A DNA stretch of 53,983 nucleotides from Gammaproteobacteria bacterium. Lineage in GTDB: Bacteria; Pseudomonadota; Gammaproteobacteria; UBA4575. How positions within the stretch are numbered: position 1 is the first letter of the stretch; each line of letters starts with the position of its first letter. A program made the position numbers and the translations under genes. The notes beneath the pieces were generated by a model. The model was not told where the DNA came from. It saw only the letters and a list, made by a program, of their open reading frames with translations, and did not search any database. Of this stretch, positions 28,004-37,155 are shown one piece after another. The stretch covers positions 1 through 53,983 of the forward strand of contig JANQOT010000164.1 in assembly GCA_028285655.1 (NCBI GenBank), in the 5' to 3' direction.

Positions 28004-28662
28004 GCGGTCTTAGTCTGCACCAGCGCCTGGAAAACAATATCGGTTTATTAATTTTCGGTATTTTGTTTGTTACTGCGATCGGTGGTTTGGTACAGGTGCT
28101 TCCCAGCCTGTTTCAGGAATCTTTAAGTACACCCGGAATCAATACACGCGTATACACACCGCTGGAATTGACCGGCCGTGATATTTATATACGCGAAGGA
28201 TGCAGTACATGTCATTCGCAGCAAATTCGTCCGCTAGTTGCCGAAGTGGAACGCTACGGTTCATATTCACGCGCTGAAGAATTTGTATATGATCGACCGT
28301 TTTTATGGGGATCGAAACGCACCGGACCAGACTTGCATCGTATTGGCGGAAAATATTCCGATGAATGGCATCGCTTGCATTTATTAAACCCGCGCAGCGT
28401 TGTACCCAATTCGATTATGCCGGCATATCCGTGGCTGGCAAACAACCATGCAAATCAAACCAACGACATTGTCGAAAAACTTACCGGCTTGCAATCGCTT
28501 GGACATCCTTATACTCAGGATGATATCGACAATGCCGAAACGGATTTAAAAAACAAAACAGAAATGGATGCCTTAATTGCGTATTTACAAAAATTAGGCA
28601 CTTCTTACCCGCAAGGAGAATTATCATGGCTTATTTTATATTCGCAGGGGATATGCTTGTAA
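28000..28662 (+). CDS. ccoO: cbb3-type cytochrome c oxidase subunit II
   Basis: [77 protein letters not shown] overlaps the ccoN stop, so the track start 27934 is probably too early. Confidence 0.95.
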   Translation: MSGLSLHQRLENNIGLLIFGILFVTAIGGLVQVLPSLFQESLSTPGINTRVYTPLELTGRDIYIREGCSTCHSQQIRPLVAEVERYGSYSRAEEFVYDRPFLWGSKRTGPDLHRIGGKYSDEWHRLHLLNPRSVVPNSIMPAYPWLANNHANQTNDIVEKLTGLQSLGHPYTQDDIDNAETDLKNKTEMDALIAYLQKLGTSYPQGELSWLILYSQGICL

Positions 28663-28769
28663 TGGCATTCATGATCGGTGTGGTGATCTGGGTGTCATTG
28701 AAATCTTCACGTAAATCCATGGACCGGGCTGCCGCAATTCCATTGAACGACGAGGTTCGTCATGGCTGA
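28626..28769 (+). CDS. ccoQ: Small CcoQ-like subunit (47 aa)
   Basis: Manual translation [49 protein letters not shown] aaggagaa upstream; single TM, positioned between ccoO and ccoP. Not in the ORF track. Confidence 0.75.
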   Translation: MAYFIFAGDMLVMAFMIGVVIWVSLKSSRKSMDRAAAIPLNDEVRHG

Positions 28770-29649
28770 CATGCCCTCGGATTTCTGGAGCGGCTGGATA
28801 ATCGGGCTTACGGTTGTCAGCTTGCTGGGGCTGACCTGGCTGGTATTCAGTATTTATTTTTCTAAAAACGGCTCCGAAGAATTTGAATCGCCCGTCTGGG
28901 ATGAAACTCTCAAAGAAGGCAATCATCCCGCTCCAATGTGGTGGTTCTGGATGATTCTGGCAACACTGGTAATTTCAGTGGTGTATTTAATGCTATTCCC
29001 CGGCCTGGGTTCTTACGCCGGGATGTTGAAATGGTCTCAAAATGAACGTTTGGATGTCAGTTTAACTCGCTATGCTATTGCGCATGCAGAAGTGCGCCAG
29101 AAGATAGCGGAATCACCGATTCTGGAACTGCAACAGGACGCGCAATTAATGACATCTGCAGAACGCCTGTTTCAGCATCATTGCGCGGCTTGTCATGGCG
29201 TGGACGGTGCCGGGCAGGCCAATAGATTTCCAAATCTGCTTGATAACGACTGGCAATGGGGCGGTTCTGAACAAGATATCGAACAAACCTTGCGTCAGGG
29301 TCGCAAGGCGATAATGGTCGGCTGGCAAAATGCATTAGGCGATGACGGCGTATCGCAAGTCATCGACTACGTAAGATCCTTGTCGCTTGGTAATTCAAAT
29401 CAATTCAATGAAGGCAAACAACTTTTCGATCAATTCTGTGCTACATGCCATGCTGCAGACGGCGGTGGCAATCCTCTGTTAGGCGCTCCGAATCTAACTG
29501 ACGAAATTTGGCTGTATGGAAATTCCGATGAACAATTGCGACATACTATTGCAATCGGCAGAAACGGCATTATGCCGGCGTTTGATGATCGGCTGGGTGA
29601 CGCTCAAATAAGACTATTAGTCGCCTGGTTGTTACACAACACCGAGTAA
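28762..29649 (+). CDS. ccoP: cbb3-type cytochrome c oxidase subunit III (diheme)
   Basis: FWSGWIIGLTVVSLLGLTWLVF, WDETLKEGNHPAPMWWFWMILATLVISVVYLMLFPGLG, CAACHGVDGAGQ, CATCHAADGGG. Confidence 0.96.
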   Translation: MADMPSDFWSGWIIGLTVVSLLGLTWLVFSIYFSKNGSEEFESPVWDETLKEGNHPAPMWWFWMILATLVISVVYLMLFPGLGSYAGMLKWSQNERLDVSLTRYAIAHAEVRQKIAESPILELQQDAQLMTSAERLFQHHCAACHGVDGAGQANRFPNLLDNDWQWGGSEQDIEQTLRQGRKAIMVGWQNALGDDGVSQVIDYVRSLSLGNSNQFNEGKQLFDQFCATCHAADGGGNPLLGAPNLTDEIWLYGNSDEQLRHTIAIGRNGIMPAFDDRLGDAQIRLLVAWLLHNTE

Positions 29650-29652
29650 GTG

Positions 29653-30249
29653 TTACGTTGCCCTGGACGTGCAGTAATAATTGTATGAACTACTGATAAA
29701 AATACCAATCAATCCGCCTATGACATTATTTAACATATCTTTCTGGGTATCCCATTGATCCAGATCGCCGGCGCCGATAAATAGCACGCCTTCCCCGCTG
29801 CCCAACAAAATCGCACCAGCAAATTCATACAGCTCGTGCGCAGCCGAAATTCCAAGCACGATGACTAATGTGCTGGCAATACGCACGATTCGTTTAAGGT
29901 GCAGTTCGGACGTTCGCAACCATCTTAGAATAACCAGCGCCGAGATAAATCCGAACAAACTGTGCACCCAATAATCGTATTCAATCCCCAATGGATAGGA
30001 TTCGTATAAATCAAACATCCCCAAGCAATGAATGATCAAAAAACATGCAAATAACAAAAAATGCATCCAGCTTAGATGAATGGCATCGCGCACCATAAAG
30101 ACAAAAACTAGTAATGCTGCGCACATGGGAATATCGTACTTATAGTGACTTTCCATAGTAAGAGCCACAATTTCCATGCCCGCTAATACCAGCAGAAATA
30201 CAATTAGTATGGCTTTATTGCCGCTTGCGTTAAATTGCGCGGTTTTCAT
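29653..30249 (-). CDS. YjdF-like DUF2238 membrane protein
   Basis: HCLGMFDLYESYPLGIEYDYWVHSLFGFISALVILRWL, AAHELYEFAGAILLGSGEGVLFIGAGDLDQWDTQKDMLNNVIGG. Confidence 0.85.
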   Translation of the reverse strand: MKTAQFNASGNKAILIVFLLVLAGMEIVALTMESHYKYDIPMCAALLVFVFMVRDAIHLSWMHFLLFACFLIIHCLGMFDLYESYPLGIEYDYWVHSLFGFISALVILRWLRTSELHLKRIVRIASTLVIVLGISAAHELYEFAGAILLGSGEGVLFIGAGDLDQWDTQKDMLNNVIGGLIGIFISSSYNYYCTSRAT

Positions 30250-30287
30250 AATACGCTATAGCAAAGCAAAGTTGCGACCGCGGTATT

Positions 30288-31823
30288 TTAACGCTTTAGC
30301 TTGATAGGGCCTATATATTTTTTTGCGATGACGACATTATCGATAAATAAATGCTGATCATACGGAGACGGAGAAGTACCACCATGATAAACATTCATCC
30401 AGATCTCGTCGATTTTGAGCGTGTCGGTATGACGAAAACGTAGATTGGTTTTTTCAAACGCCAACTCACCGTCAATCCAAGCTTTCAGTACACCGTTCTT
30501 TTCACCTGGTGTATTCAATTTCACGTATTGTTCTATCGAATACCAACGATTGTTTTCCAAAAACCCGCGATAGCCTTTATTCCAGATCCAGATATCACCG
30601 TATCGATCTTCCAGATCGGCGTGATAACAATAACTACCAATGGGATGCAATCCTGCCAACGGATTATTATCGGCAACAGTAAAAGAATACGCACCTCGCG
30701 CAGACCAGCCGTTATAGCCATCACTGGTACGACCACCCCATCCTGCTACTCCGTAAGTACCACTAATGCCGGGCAATTTTCCTCCTTCTTGTTTCTGATT
30801 CCAGGTATCGGCCAGGCGCAGATAGTAACGAAAATAAATTTCTTCCGGCTCTTTACCGGTTTCGTGCTTGAAGTTATAACGCACGTCCATGGCACCGTTA
30901 CCACCTTCCGGTATTTTTACGCGCACGGCTTTCCCCAGCAATGGCTTAAATTTGTTTTTATTGTCTTTATCTACAGTCGTTAATGGCTGGCCCAATGACC
31001 ACTGGTTAGCCCAGTCGCTGCTTTGAAAATCAGCAAAGAAAATTACATTTGAATCATGCTCAATTCCTTGATCGTTCGGATACTTCGACGCCAGTCCGTA
31101 GACCGGATTTTTCGTCGCCGGCACCGCTTCCTGTGCACATCGATATACCGCAATGTCGGTAGTTCCGAATTGCTCAGCGGTGAATAATTTAAGTGTTGCG
31201 TTGACTATTTTATCGGCTTGGTTAAATTCATCTAGATTAAAACGCAACAAAGTATTACTGGATTCGACCACTACACTTAATACTTCCTCGTATCCCAAGC
31301 TACGGAAGGTCGAACTATCGATATAAGTATCGGCGACCGGAGATAATACTTTTTCACCGGCATTTGTTTTAATTATTAATTGTGGCCTTTGTTCTTTGTT
31401 AGCATGTTCACGGCTATTAAAATGAATGGCCCCGCCTTGTACTGCACGTAAAAACATTCCCTGGTTTTGATATTTTTTACTCACCCATTCTTGCACTAAA
31501 GAAGTCACATCCCATTCGACATACATAGGGTTATCATCATCTACAACTGTTTCTATTGCATACGCTCGCTCACCTTGTTCGACATTTTCAGCATCCCGCC
31601 AGTCGCCCATAAAATTTTTCCACTCGAGCTTTCCAGCACTATTGAAATAATCACGGGATGCACCGTCGGAAAACCCTTCATTGCCTTCAGCCCAGTCGTT
31701 TTTAGCAGCAAAAGACACACTTCCATATATTATTAATAAAAACAAAATTACGATTCTGATCGCCAAAGTTAATCCTTTATTTTCAATGTCATTTACTGTT
31801 CGTCCAGACCGCCTGTAAAGCAA
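30288..31823 (-). CDS. DNRLRE-domain / polysaccharide-lyase-like exported protein
   Basis: YVEWDVTSLVQEWVSKKYQNQGMFLRAVQGG...FNSREHANKEQRPQLIIKT; C-terminal lectin/lyase-like module DEIWMNVYHGGTSPSPYDQHLFIDNVVIAKKYIG. Confidence 0.75.
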   Translation of the reverse strand: MLYRRSGRTVNDIENKGLTLAIRIVILFLLIIYGSVSFAAKNDWAEGNEGFSDGASRDYFNSAGKLEWKNFMGDWRDAENVEQGERAYAIETVVDDDNPMYVEWDVTSLVQEWVSKKYQNQGMFLRAVQGGAIHFNSREHANKEQRPQLIIKTNAGEKVLSPVADTYIDSSTFRSLGYEEVLSVVVESSNTLLRFNLDEFNQADKIVNATLKLFTAEQFGTTDIAVYRCAQEAVPATKNPVYGLASKYPNDQGIEHDSNVIFFADFQSSDWANQWSLGQPLTTVDKDNKNKFKPLLGKAVRVKIPEGGNGAMDVRYNFKHETGKEPEEIYFRYYLRLADTWNQKQEGGKLPGISGTYGVAGWGGRTSDGYNGWSARGAYSFTVADNNPLAGLHPIGSYCYHADLEDRYGDIWIWNKGYRGFLENNRWYSIEQYVKLNTPGEKNGVLKAWIDGELAFEKTNLRFRHTDTLKIDEIWMNVYHGGTSPSPYDQHLFIDNVVIAKKYIGPIKLKR

Positions 31824-32105
31824 GGTCCCGTTATGTGACTCAGTAGCCTAATTCGAACGTTTTTACCGGCTTTACCCCTTATAAACTGTGAATAAGCTCA
31901 AGGAGCCGTAAATTGATAGATTGATAAAATAGCGTCAATTATTCGAGTTTAATTAGAGGTTTATCGCAAACTTTGTCTACGATACGTAGGAACTGAATAT
32001 TTACTTCAAACCATGCGTTAAAGACCACTTTACTAAGACAGCGCATACAAATAACTAAAACTAGTTTTCCCGCATTTTAAATATTCGGGCGAGCAGATAC
32101 ATTAT

Positions 32106-33656
32106 ATGAAATATATACGTCATTCCAATTCTTTCGCCGAACCGAAGAGGCAAGATCATATATCGACGGATAGCGATATCCTTGATAAAGATGTTTCTGC
32201 GCTAGACCGGTATAGCAAAAATACAGCCGGTAAAGTTTGCCCTTTATGCGTGGACATGGATGGAACGCTGCTTAAAACCGATTTATTGTTTGAATCTTTA
32301 TTAAAGTTAGTCAAACAAAATCCATTGTTTATTTTTCTCGTCTTTATATGGCTTCTAAAAGGAAAAGCCTATATGAAGTCTCAGATAGCTGAACGGGTTT
32401 ATATAGCAGCCCACACACTGCCATACAATCAGGAAGTCATAGAGTATATAAAACGTAATTCGCGCAAAACTATTCTAGTCACGGGCTCTAACTGGCGACT
32501 GGCGGCCGAAGTGGCAGAACATCTGGGCATATTTCATGACGTTATTGCCTCAGACGAACATATAAATCTTACAAAATCCAACAAGCGTAATCACTTGGTG
32601 GATCGCTTTGGCGAAAATGGATTTGATTATATTGGTAACGATAAAGACGACTGGGCAGTATGGACGGCAGCTCGCAATGTATTAATCGTATCCAAAGACA
32701 ATAAATATCTAAGAGAGACACAAAAAATATTTACTCCCACAAAAGTTTTCAAGCTTCCGGGAATTACGTTTCGTGATTTTATTAAAGCAATTCGCGTTCA
32801 TCAGTGGGTAAAAAATCTGCTAATTTTTATTCCATTTTTACTGGAACATCAGCTTAACAACTTTTCCGACATTCGAGTGCTGCTGCTTGGATTTTTCTGC
32901 CTGAGTTTTTTAGCTTCTTTCACCTACATTATTAATGATTTGCTCGACCTGGAATCCGACCGGCAAAATGAAACCAAGAAACTTAGAGCGTTTGCGTCCG
33001 GTAAATTGTCGATCAAGCAAGGCTTGGCGATTATGGTATTGCTGTTTGCTGCTGTAATTGCGATGACTCCGTTACTACCCACATCATTTTTGTTGGTACT
33101 TGGTGCCTATTTTATTTCCACGCTTTCGTATTCATTTTATTTTAAATCGGTTGCTATGCTGGATGTATGCGTACTGGCATCGCTATATACGTTAAGAGTT
33201 ATCGGCGGAGGATTCGCCATCGATTCAGAACTATCATTCTGGTTACTGGCTTTTTCCATGTTTTTCTTTTTAAGTCTGGCTCTAGCCAAACGAGTATCCG
33301 AACTGGAAAACCTCAAACAGCAACAACGCCAATCCAGTAACGGTCGTTCCTATCAAGTTGTCGACTTGCCAATGCTGACCAGCGCGGGTGTTTCTTCCGG
33401 AATTTTGTCTATTGCGGTCGTTGCACTGTATATAAACGGCGAAAAAGTTTTACAAATGTATCCTCTACCGCAGGCATTATGGCTGATTTGTCCACTGCTG
33501 CTTTATTGGATAGGTCGCGTTTGGATGATTACCGCGCGCGGCGAAATGCACGAAGATCCAATCCTTTTTGCCATTCGCGATCACACCAGCATTCTTACTG
33601 CATTTTTCGCTGTTCTGGTGATATTGAGTGCTCTAACGTTACCGATACTGCTGTAA
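32106..33656 (+). CDS. HAD-UbiA fusion prenyltransferase (polyprenyl-phosphate phosphoribosyltransferase-like)
   Basis: N-terminal HAD motif CVDMDGTLLKTDLLFESL; C-terminal UbiA RVHQWVKNLLIFIPFL, INDLLDLESDRQNETKKLRAFASGKLS. Confidence 0.88.
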   Translation: MKYIRHSNSFAEPKRQDHISTDSDILDKDVSALDRYSKNTAGKVCPLCVDMDGTLLKTDLLFESLLKLVKQNPLFIFLVFIWLLKGKAYMKSQIAERVYIAAHTLPYNQEVIEYIKRNSRKTILVTGSNWRLAAEVAEHLGIFHDVIASDEHINLTKSNKRNHLVDRFGENGFDYIGNDKDDWAVWTAARNVLIVSKDNKYLRETQKIFTPTKVFKLPGITFRDFIKAIRVHQWVKNLLIFIPFLLEHQLNNFSDIRVLLLGFFCLSFLASFTYIINDLLDLESDRQNETKKLRAFASGKLSIKQGLAIMVLLFAAVIAMTPLLPTSFLLVLGAYFISTLSYSFYFKSVAMLDVCVLASLYTLRVIGGGFAIDSELSFWLLAFSMFFFLSLALAKRVSELENLKQQQRQSSNGRSYQVVDLPMLTSAGVSSGILSIAVVALYINGEKVLQMYPLPQALWLICPLLLYWIGRVWMITARGEMHEDPILFAIRDHTSILTAFFAVLVILSALTLPILL

Positions 33657-34960
33657 TGAGCGATTACAGAAGCTGGGGATATACGCCGCCCAAAAAGCAA
33701 AAGGCGATACGTCTGAACTGGAAGGATACGCGCCTGGACAGCGATGAAAATTGCTGGTTGCCCTACGGCAATGGCCGTAGTTATGGCGATTCTTGCCTAA
33801 ATTCCCAGGGCCGATTAATCGACTGCCGATCCTTAAATAAATTTATAAGTTTCGACAAAAACAAAGGTATTTTACGCTGTGAAGCCGGCGTCAAATTCAA
33901 CGAAATTCTTGACACCATTATTCCCTTGGGCTGGTTTTTACCCGTAACACCCGGAACCAAATACGTCACCATGGGTGGCGCGGTTGCTAATGACGTGCAT
34001 GGAAAAAACCATCATCAAGACGGCACTATTGGTCGACATATTTTAAGTTTTGAATTAGTTCGCTCTGACGGTACCCGCTTGTTGTGTAGTCCAACGACCA
34101 ATCAAGATTTATTCCGGGCGACAATTGGTGGACTTGGGCTTACCGGCCTGATTACGTGGGTTGAAATAAAACTAATTCCGGTTAAATCTTCATTTCTGGA
34201 CGTCGAAACAGTTCCATTTAAAGGATTACGAGAATTTCTGGTTTTATCGAACGATTCAAACGCTCGGTATCAATACAGTGTAGCCTGGCTGGATTGTGTC
34301 GCTGACGGTAAAAATTTTATGCGCGGATTGTTTATGCGTGGAAATCACCACAGCTCGCAAAGTCCGGAAACAACGCATAAAAAGAAAAATAATCATTTAT
34401 CGGTGCCGATTAATTTTCCCAAATGGTCGATCAATCGCCGTTCAATCGCAGCATTTAATTCTTTTTACTATTATGCAAACAAACGCAAAGCCGGTAAAAC
34501 CGCCGTTCAGCACTATGATTCATTTTTTTATCCTCTGGATAGCATAGATCACTGGAACAGAATTTACGGTGGACAAGGTTTCTACCAGTATCAGTTTGTC
34601 GTTCCACTGGAAAAACTGAATATTATGGAAGAAATTCTACATAAAATCGTTTCATCCGGACTGGGTTCGTTTTTGGCAGTTTTAAAAGAATTTGGTAATC
34701 ATGAATCCCCAGGAATGCTTTCTTTTCCAAGACCCGGAATTTGTCTGGCGCTGGATTTTTCCAATCGAGGCGCATTCACACTAGATGTATTGCAGGAACT
34801 AGACCAACTGGTAATCGCGGCCGGCGGTGCCGTCTACCCTGCGAAAGACCTGAGAATGTCTACACAGGCATTCAAATCATTCTTTCCACAGGCGAAAGAG
34901 TTTACCAGGTTTATCGACCCAAACTTCAGCTCCGACTTTTGGAAACGAGTATATGGCTAA
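33656..34960 (+). CDS. FAD-binding oxidase, DprE1-like (decaprenylphospho-ribofuranose 2-oxidase family)
   Basis: LPYGNGRSYGDSCLNSQGRLIDCRSLNKFISFDKNKGILRCEAGVKFNEIL...GAVANDVHGKNHHQDGTIGRHILSFELVRSDG. ATG overlaps the UbiA stop; track start 33479 is upstream. Confidence 0.9.
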   Translation: MSDYRSWGYTPPKKQKAIRLNWKDTRLDSDENCWLPYGNGRSYGDSCLNSQGRLIDCRSLNKFISFDKNKGILRCEAGVKFNEILDTIIPLGWFLPVTPGTKYVTMGGAVANDVHGKNHHQDGTIGRHILSFELVRSDGTRLLCSPTTNQDLFRATIGGLGLTGLITWVEIKLIPVKSSFLDVETVPFKGLREFLVLSNDSNARYQYSVAWLDCVADGKNFMRGLFMRGNHHSSQSPETTHKKKNNHLSVPINFPKWSINRRSIAAFNSFYYYANKRKAGKTAVQHYDSFFYPLDSIDHWNRIYGGQGFYQYQFVVPLEKLNIMEEILHKIVSSGLGSFLAVLKEFGNHESPGMLSFPRPGICLALDFSNRGAFTLDVLQELDQLVIAAGGAVYPAKDLRMSTQAFKSFFPQAKEFTRFIDPNFSSDFWKRVYG

Positions 34961-35708
34961 TAACAATCCGATTCAGACGATAGCCATATTTGGTGCTACT
35001 TCAGCAGTTGCGCAAGCGTTGGCTAAATTGCATGCCTATGCCGAAGATAATATTTTACTTCTTGCACGAAATGAAGAGCATCTGGAAAGTATTGCTAACG
35101 ACCTTAAAGTTAGAGGTGCCAACAAAGTAGATTGCATTAATGCAGATTTGGCGCAAATTGATCAGCATAACGAGCTATTAGAATCCATAACATCATTTAG
35201 CAACGAAATAGAAAAATACTATTTTTTTTACGGCGTACTCCCCGATCAGGCACAATGCGAATCATCCTGGGAGCATACGCTGGACGCATTAAATACAAAT
35301 TTTATAAGTAAAGTCTCTCTTCTTTCCTTGTTAGCCAATAAAATTGAAAAAGAACAAAATAGAAGCCTGGTCGTAGTCTCTTCGGTAGCAGGCGATCGCG
35401 GCAGACAATCTAACTATATTTATGGGACCGGAAAAGGCGCACTTAGCATATTTTTGCAAGGCTTGCGAAACCGATTGCAGAAATCGAATTGTCACGTAAT
35501 TACGATAAAACCCGGGTTTATCGACACGCCTATGACTGAAAGTTTTGACAAAAACTTTTTATGGGCCAGCCCGGAAAAGGTTGCTAGTGATATTTACCAC
35601 GCTGCGAGCAAAAACCGTGACGTCATTTATTCGCCGTGGTTCTGGCGATACATCATGCTGATTATAAAATGTATACCGGAACGAATTTTCAAAAAACTAT
35701 CTCTATAG
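34953..35708 (+). CDS. SDR oxidoreductase, DprE2-like
   Basis: IAIFGATSAVAQALAKLHA, VVVSSVAGDRGRQSNYIYGTGKGALSIFLQGLRNRL; overlaps the DprE1-like stop. Confidence 0.85.
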   Translation: MANNNPIQTIAIFGATSAVAQALAKLHAYAEDNILLLARNEEHLESIANDLKVRGANKVDCINADLAQIDQHNELLESITSFSNEIEKYYFFYGVLPDQAQCESSWEHTLDALNTNFISKVSLLSLLANKIEKEQNRSLVVVSSVAGDRGRQSNYIYGTGKGALSIFLQGLRNRLQKSNCHVITIKPGFIDTPMTESFDKNFLWASPEKVASDIYHAASKNRDVIYSPWFWRYIMLIIKCIPERIFKKLSL

Positions 35709-35735
35709 CCTCTTATTTAATACAAGGACTTTGTC

Positions 35736-36104
35736 ATGGCTAAATTCATCCCACTGATTTTATTTACAGTTTTGACCAATTTTGCATCGCAGATATTGCT
35801 CAAAAAAGGTATGACGGTTATCGATAAATTTGAGATCTCCGTCACAGGAATTTTGTCTTCCGCCACCGCGATTATTCTCAACCCATATGTCATTTTTGGG
35901 CTTTTTGTAATGGTTATCAGTATGGCGTCACATTTAGTTGTATTGTCCCGGGTTGAGATTAGCTATGCGTACCCGTTTTTGGGCTTGTCATTTGTTCTAA
36001 TCACTCTGTGGGGTTACTTCGTACTACAGGAAGATGTCAATTTTTGGCGCGTATTGGGAGTATTACTTATTTGCGCCGGGGTAGCAGTAGTAGCCCGTAC
36101 ATAG
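35736..36104 (+). CDS. SMR/EamA-like 4-TM transporter (possible undecaprenyl-P-sugar flippase)
   Basis: Four TM segments; FASQILLKKGMTVID, VEISYAYPFLGLSFVLITLWGYFVLQEDVNFWRVLGVLLICAGV. Confidence 0.8.
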   Translation: MAKFIPLILFTVLTNFASQILLKKGMTVIDKFEISVTGILSSATAIILNPYVIFGLFVMVISMASHLVVLSRVEISYAYPFLGLSFVLITLWGYFVLQEDVNFWRVLGVLLICAGVAVVART

Positions 36105-36135
36105 CAAACAAATTTCAACAGGAAACTATATAAAA

Positions 36136-37143
36136 ATGAAACATATAATATTTGGTGGTGACGGATTCTTGGGCACTGAGCTTACGAAGAAACTAACTGC
36201 AAAAAATGAGAATGTTTTAATCTGTGATCGCAAACAAACCCTTGCTTCCGGTATTTACGAAGCCGATACGGTTACCTACCAGAAAATGGATGTTCGCGAT
36301 ATTAATACTTTCTTGCATATTGAAGTTGATCCTGACGATATTGTTTATCATTTCGCAGCCGAATTATTGGTACCCATTATTAAACGATCTAGACGCCAGG
36401 ATTATTTTTGGCAGGCTTTGTTCGTAGGCACACAAAATGTATTTGATTTTATGGAAGCGAAAGGTCTGCGTAATTTAGTTTACTTTACTACCGATATGGT
36501 TTACGGGCACACACTTGAGCATCCTCGATTTGAAAATCACACGCGTAAACCCTTGGGGCCTTACGGTGAAGCAAAGTACCAAACCGAGCTTTTATGTGAA
36601 AAATACCGCACCAAGGGATTTAATATTCCGATATTTCGTCCACGCCTGATCATCGGGCCGGGCCGCTTGGGTATTCTGGAAAAATTATTCAAGCTGATCG
36701 ACATGAATCTTCCGGTACCCACAATAGGAAATGGTAAAAATTACTATCAGTTTATTTCCGTCAGCGATTGCGCCGATGCCTGCATTTGCGCGGTAAAAGC
36801 CGGCTTTCCCAACGAAGAATATAACCTCGGCTCACTAAATCCACCCACCGTAAACGAATTATTGGGTACATTGATAACAGAAGCGAACAGCAAGTCGTTC
36901 CTGCTCCCTACTCCTGCATTTCTAGTCAAGTTTGCACTCGAAATCCTGGATCGTATCAATATGCCTATAATGGACCCGGAACAATACCTGATAGCCGATG
37001 AAACCTGCGTGCTGGATGTTTCCAAAGGTGGACGCCAGCTCAATTGGGTTCCTAAAGACGACGATACAGACATGCTACTGGCAGCTTATCGCGACTACAA
37101 AAACGCACAAGCCAGCGCTACACCGCATACGGTGAGCACTTAA
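36136..37143 (+). CDS. NAD-dependent epimerase/dehydratase
   Basis: HIIFGGDGFLGTELTKKL, YFTTDMVYGHTLEHPRFENHTRKPLGPYGEAKYQTELLCE. Confidence 0.9.
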   Translation: MKHIIFGGDGFLGTELTKKLTAKNENVLICDRKQTLASGIYEADTVTYQKMDVRDINTFLHIEVDPDDIVYHFAAELLVPIIKRSRRQDYFWQALFVGTQNVFDFMEAKGLRNLVYFTTDMVYGHTLEHPRFENHTRKPLGPYGEAKYQTELLCEKYRTKGFNIPIFRPRLIIGPGRLGILEKLFKLIDMNLPVPTIGNGKNYYQFISVSDCADACICAVKAGFPNEEYNLGSLNPPTVNELLGTLITEANSKSFLLPTPAFLVKFALEILDRINMPIMDPEQYLIADETCVLDVSKGGRQLNWVPKDDDTDMLLAAYRDYKNAQASATPHTVST

Positions 37144-37155
37144 TCGAGCGGTAAA

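Noticed and set aside
33479-33655. 59-codon N-terminal extension of the DprE1-like ORF
   Set aside because: Extension is antisense-quality sequence inside the UbiA gene; the ATG at 33656 overlapping the UbiA stop fits family start and translational coupling.
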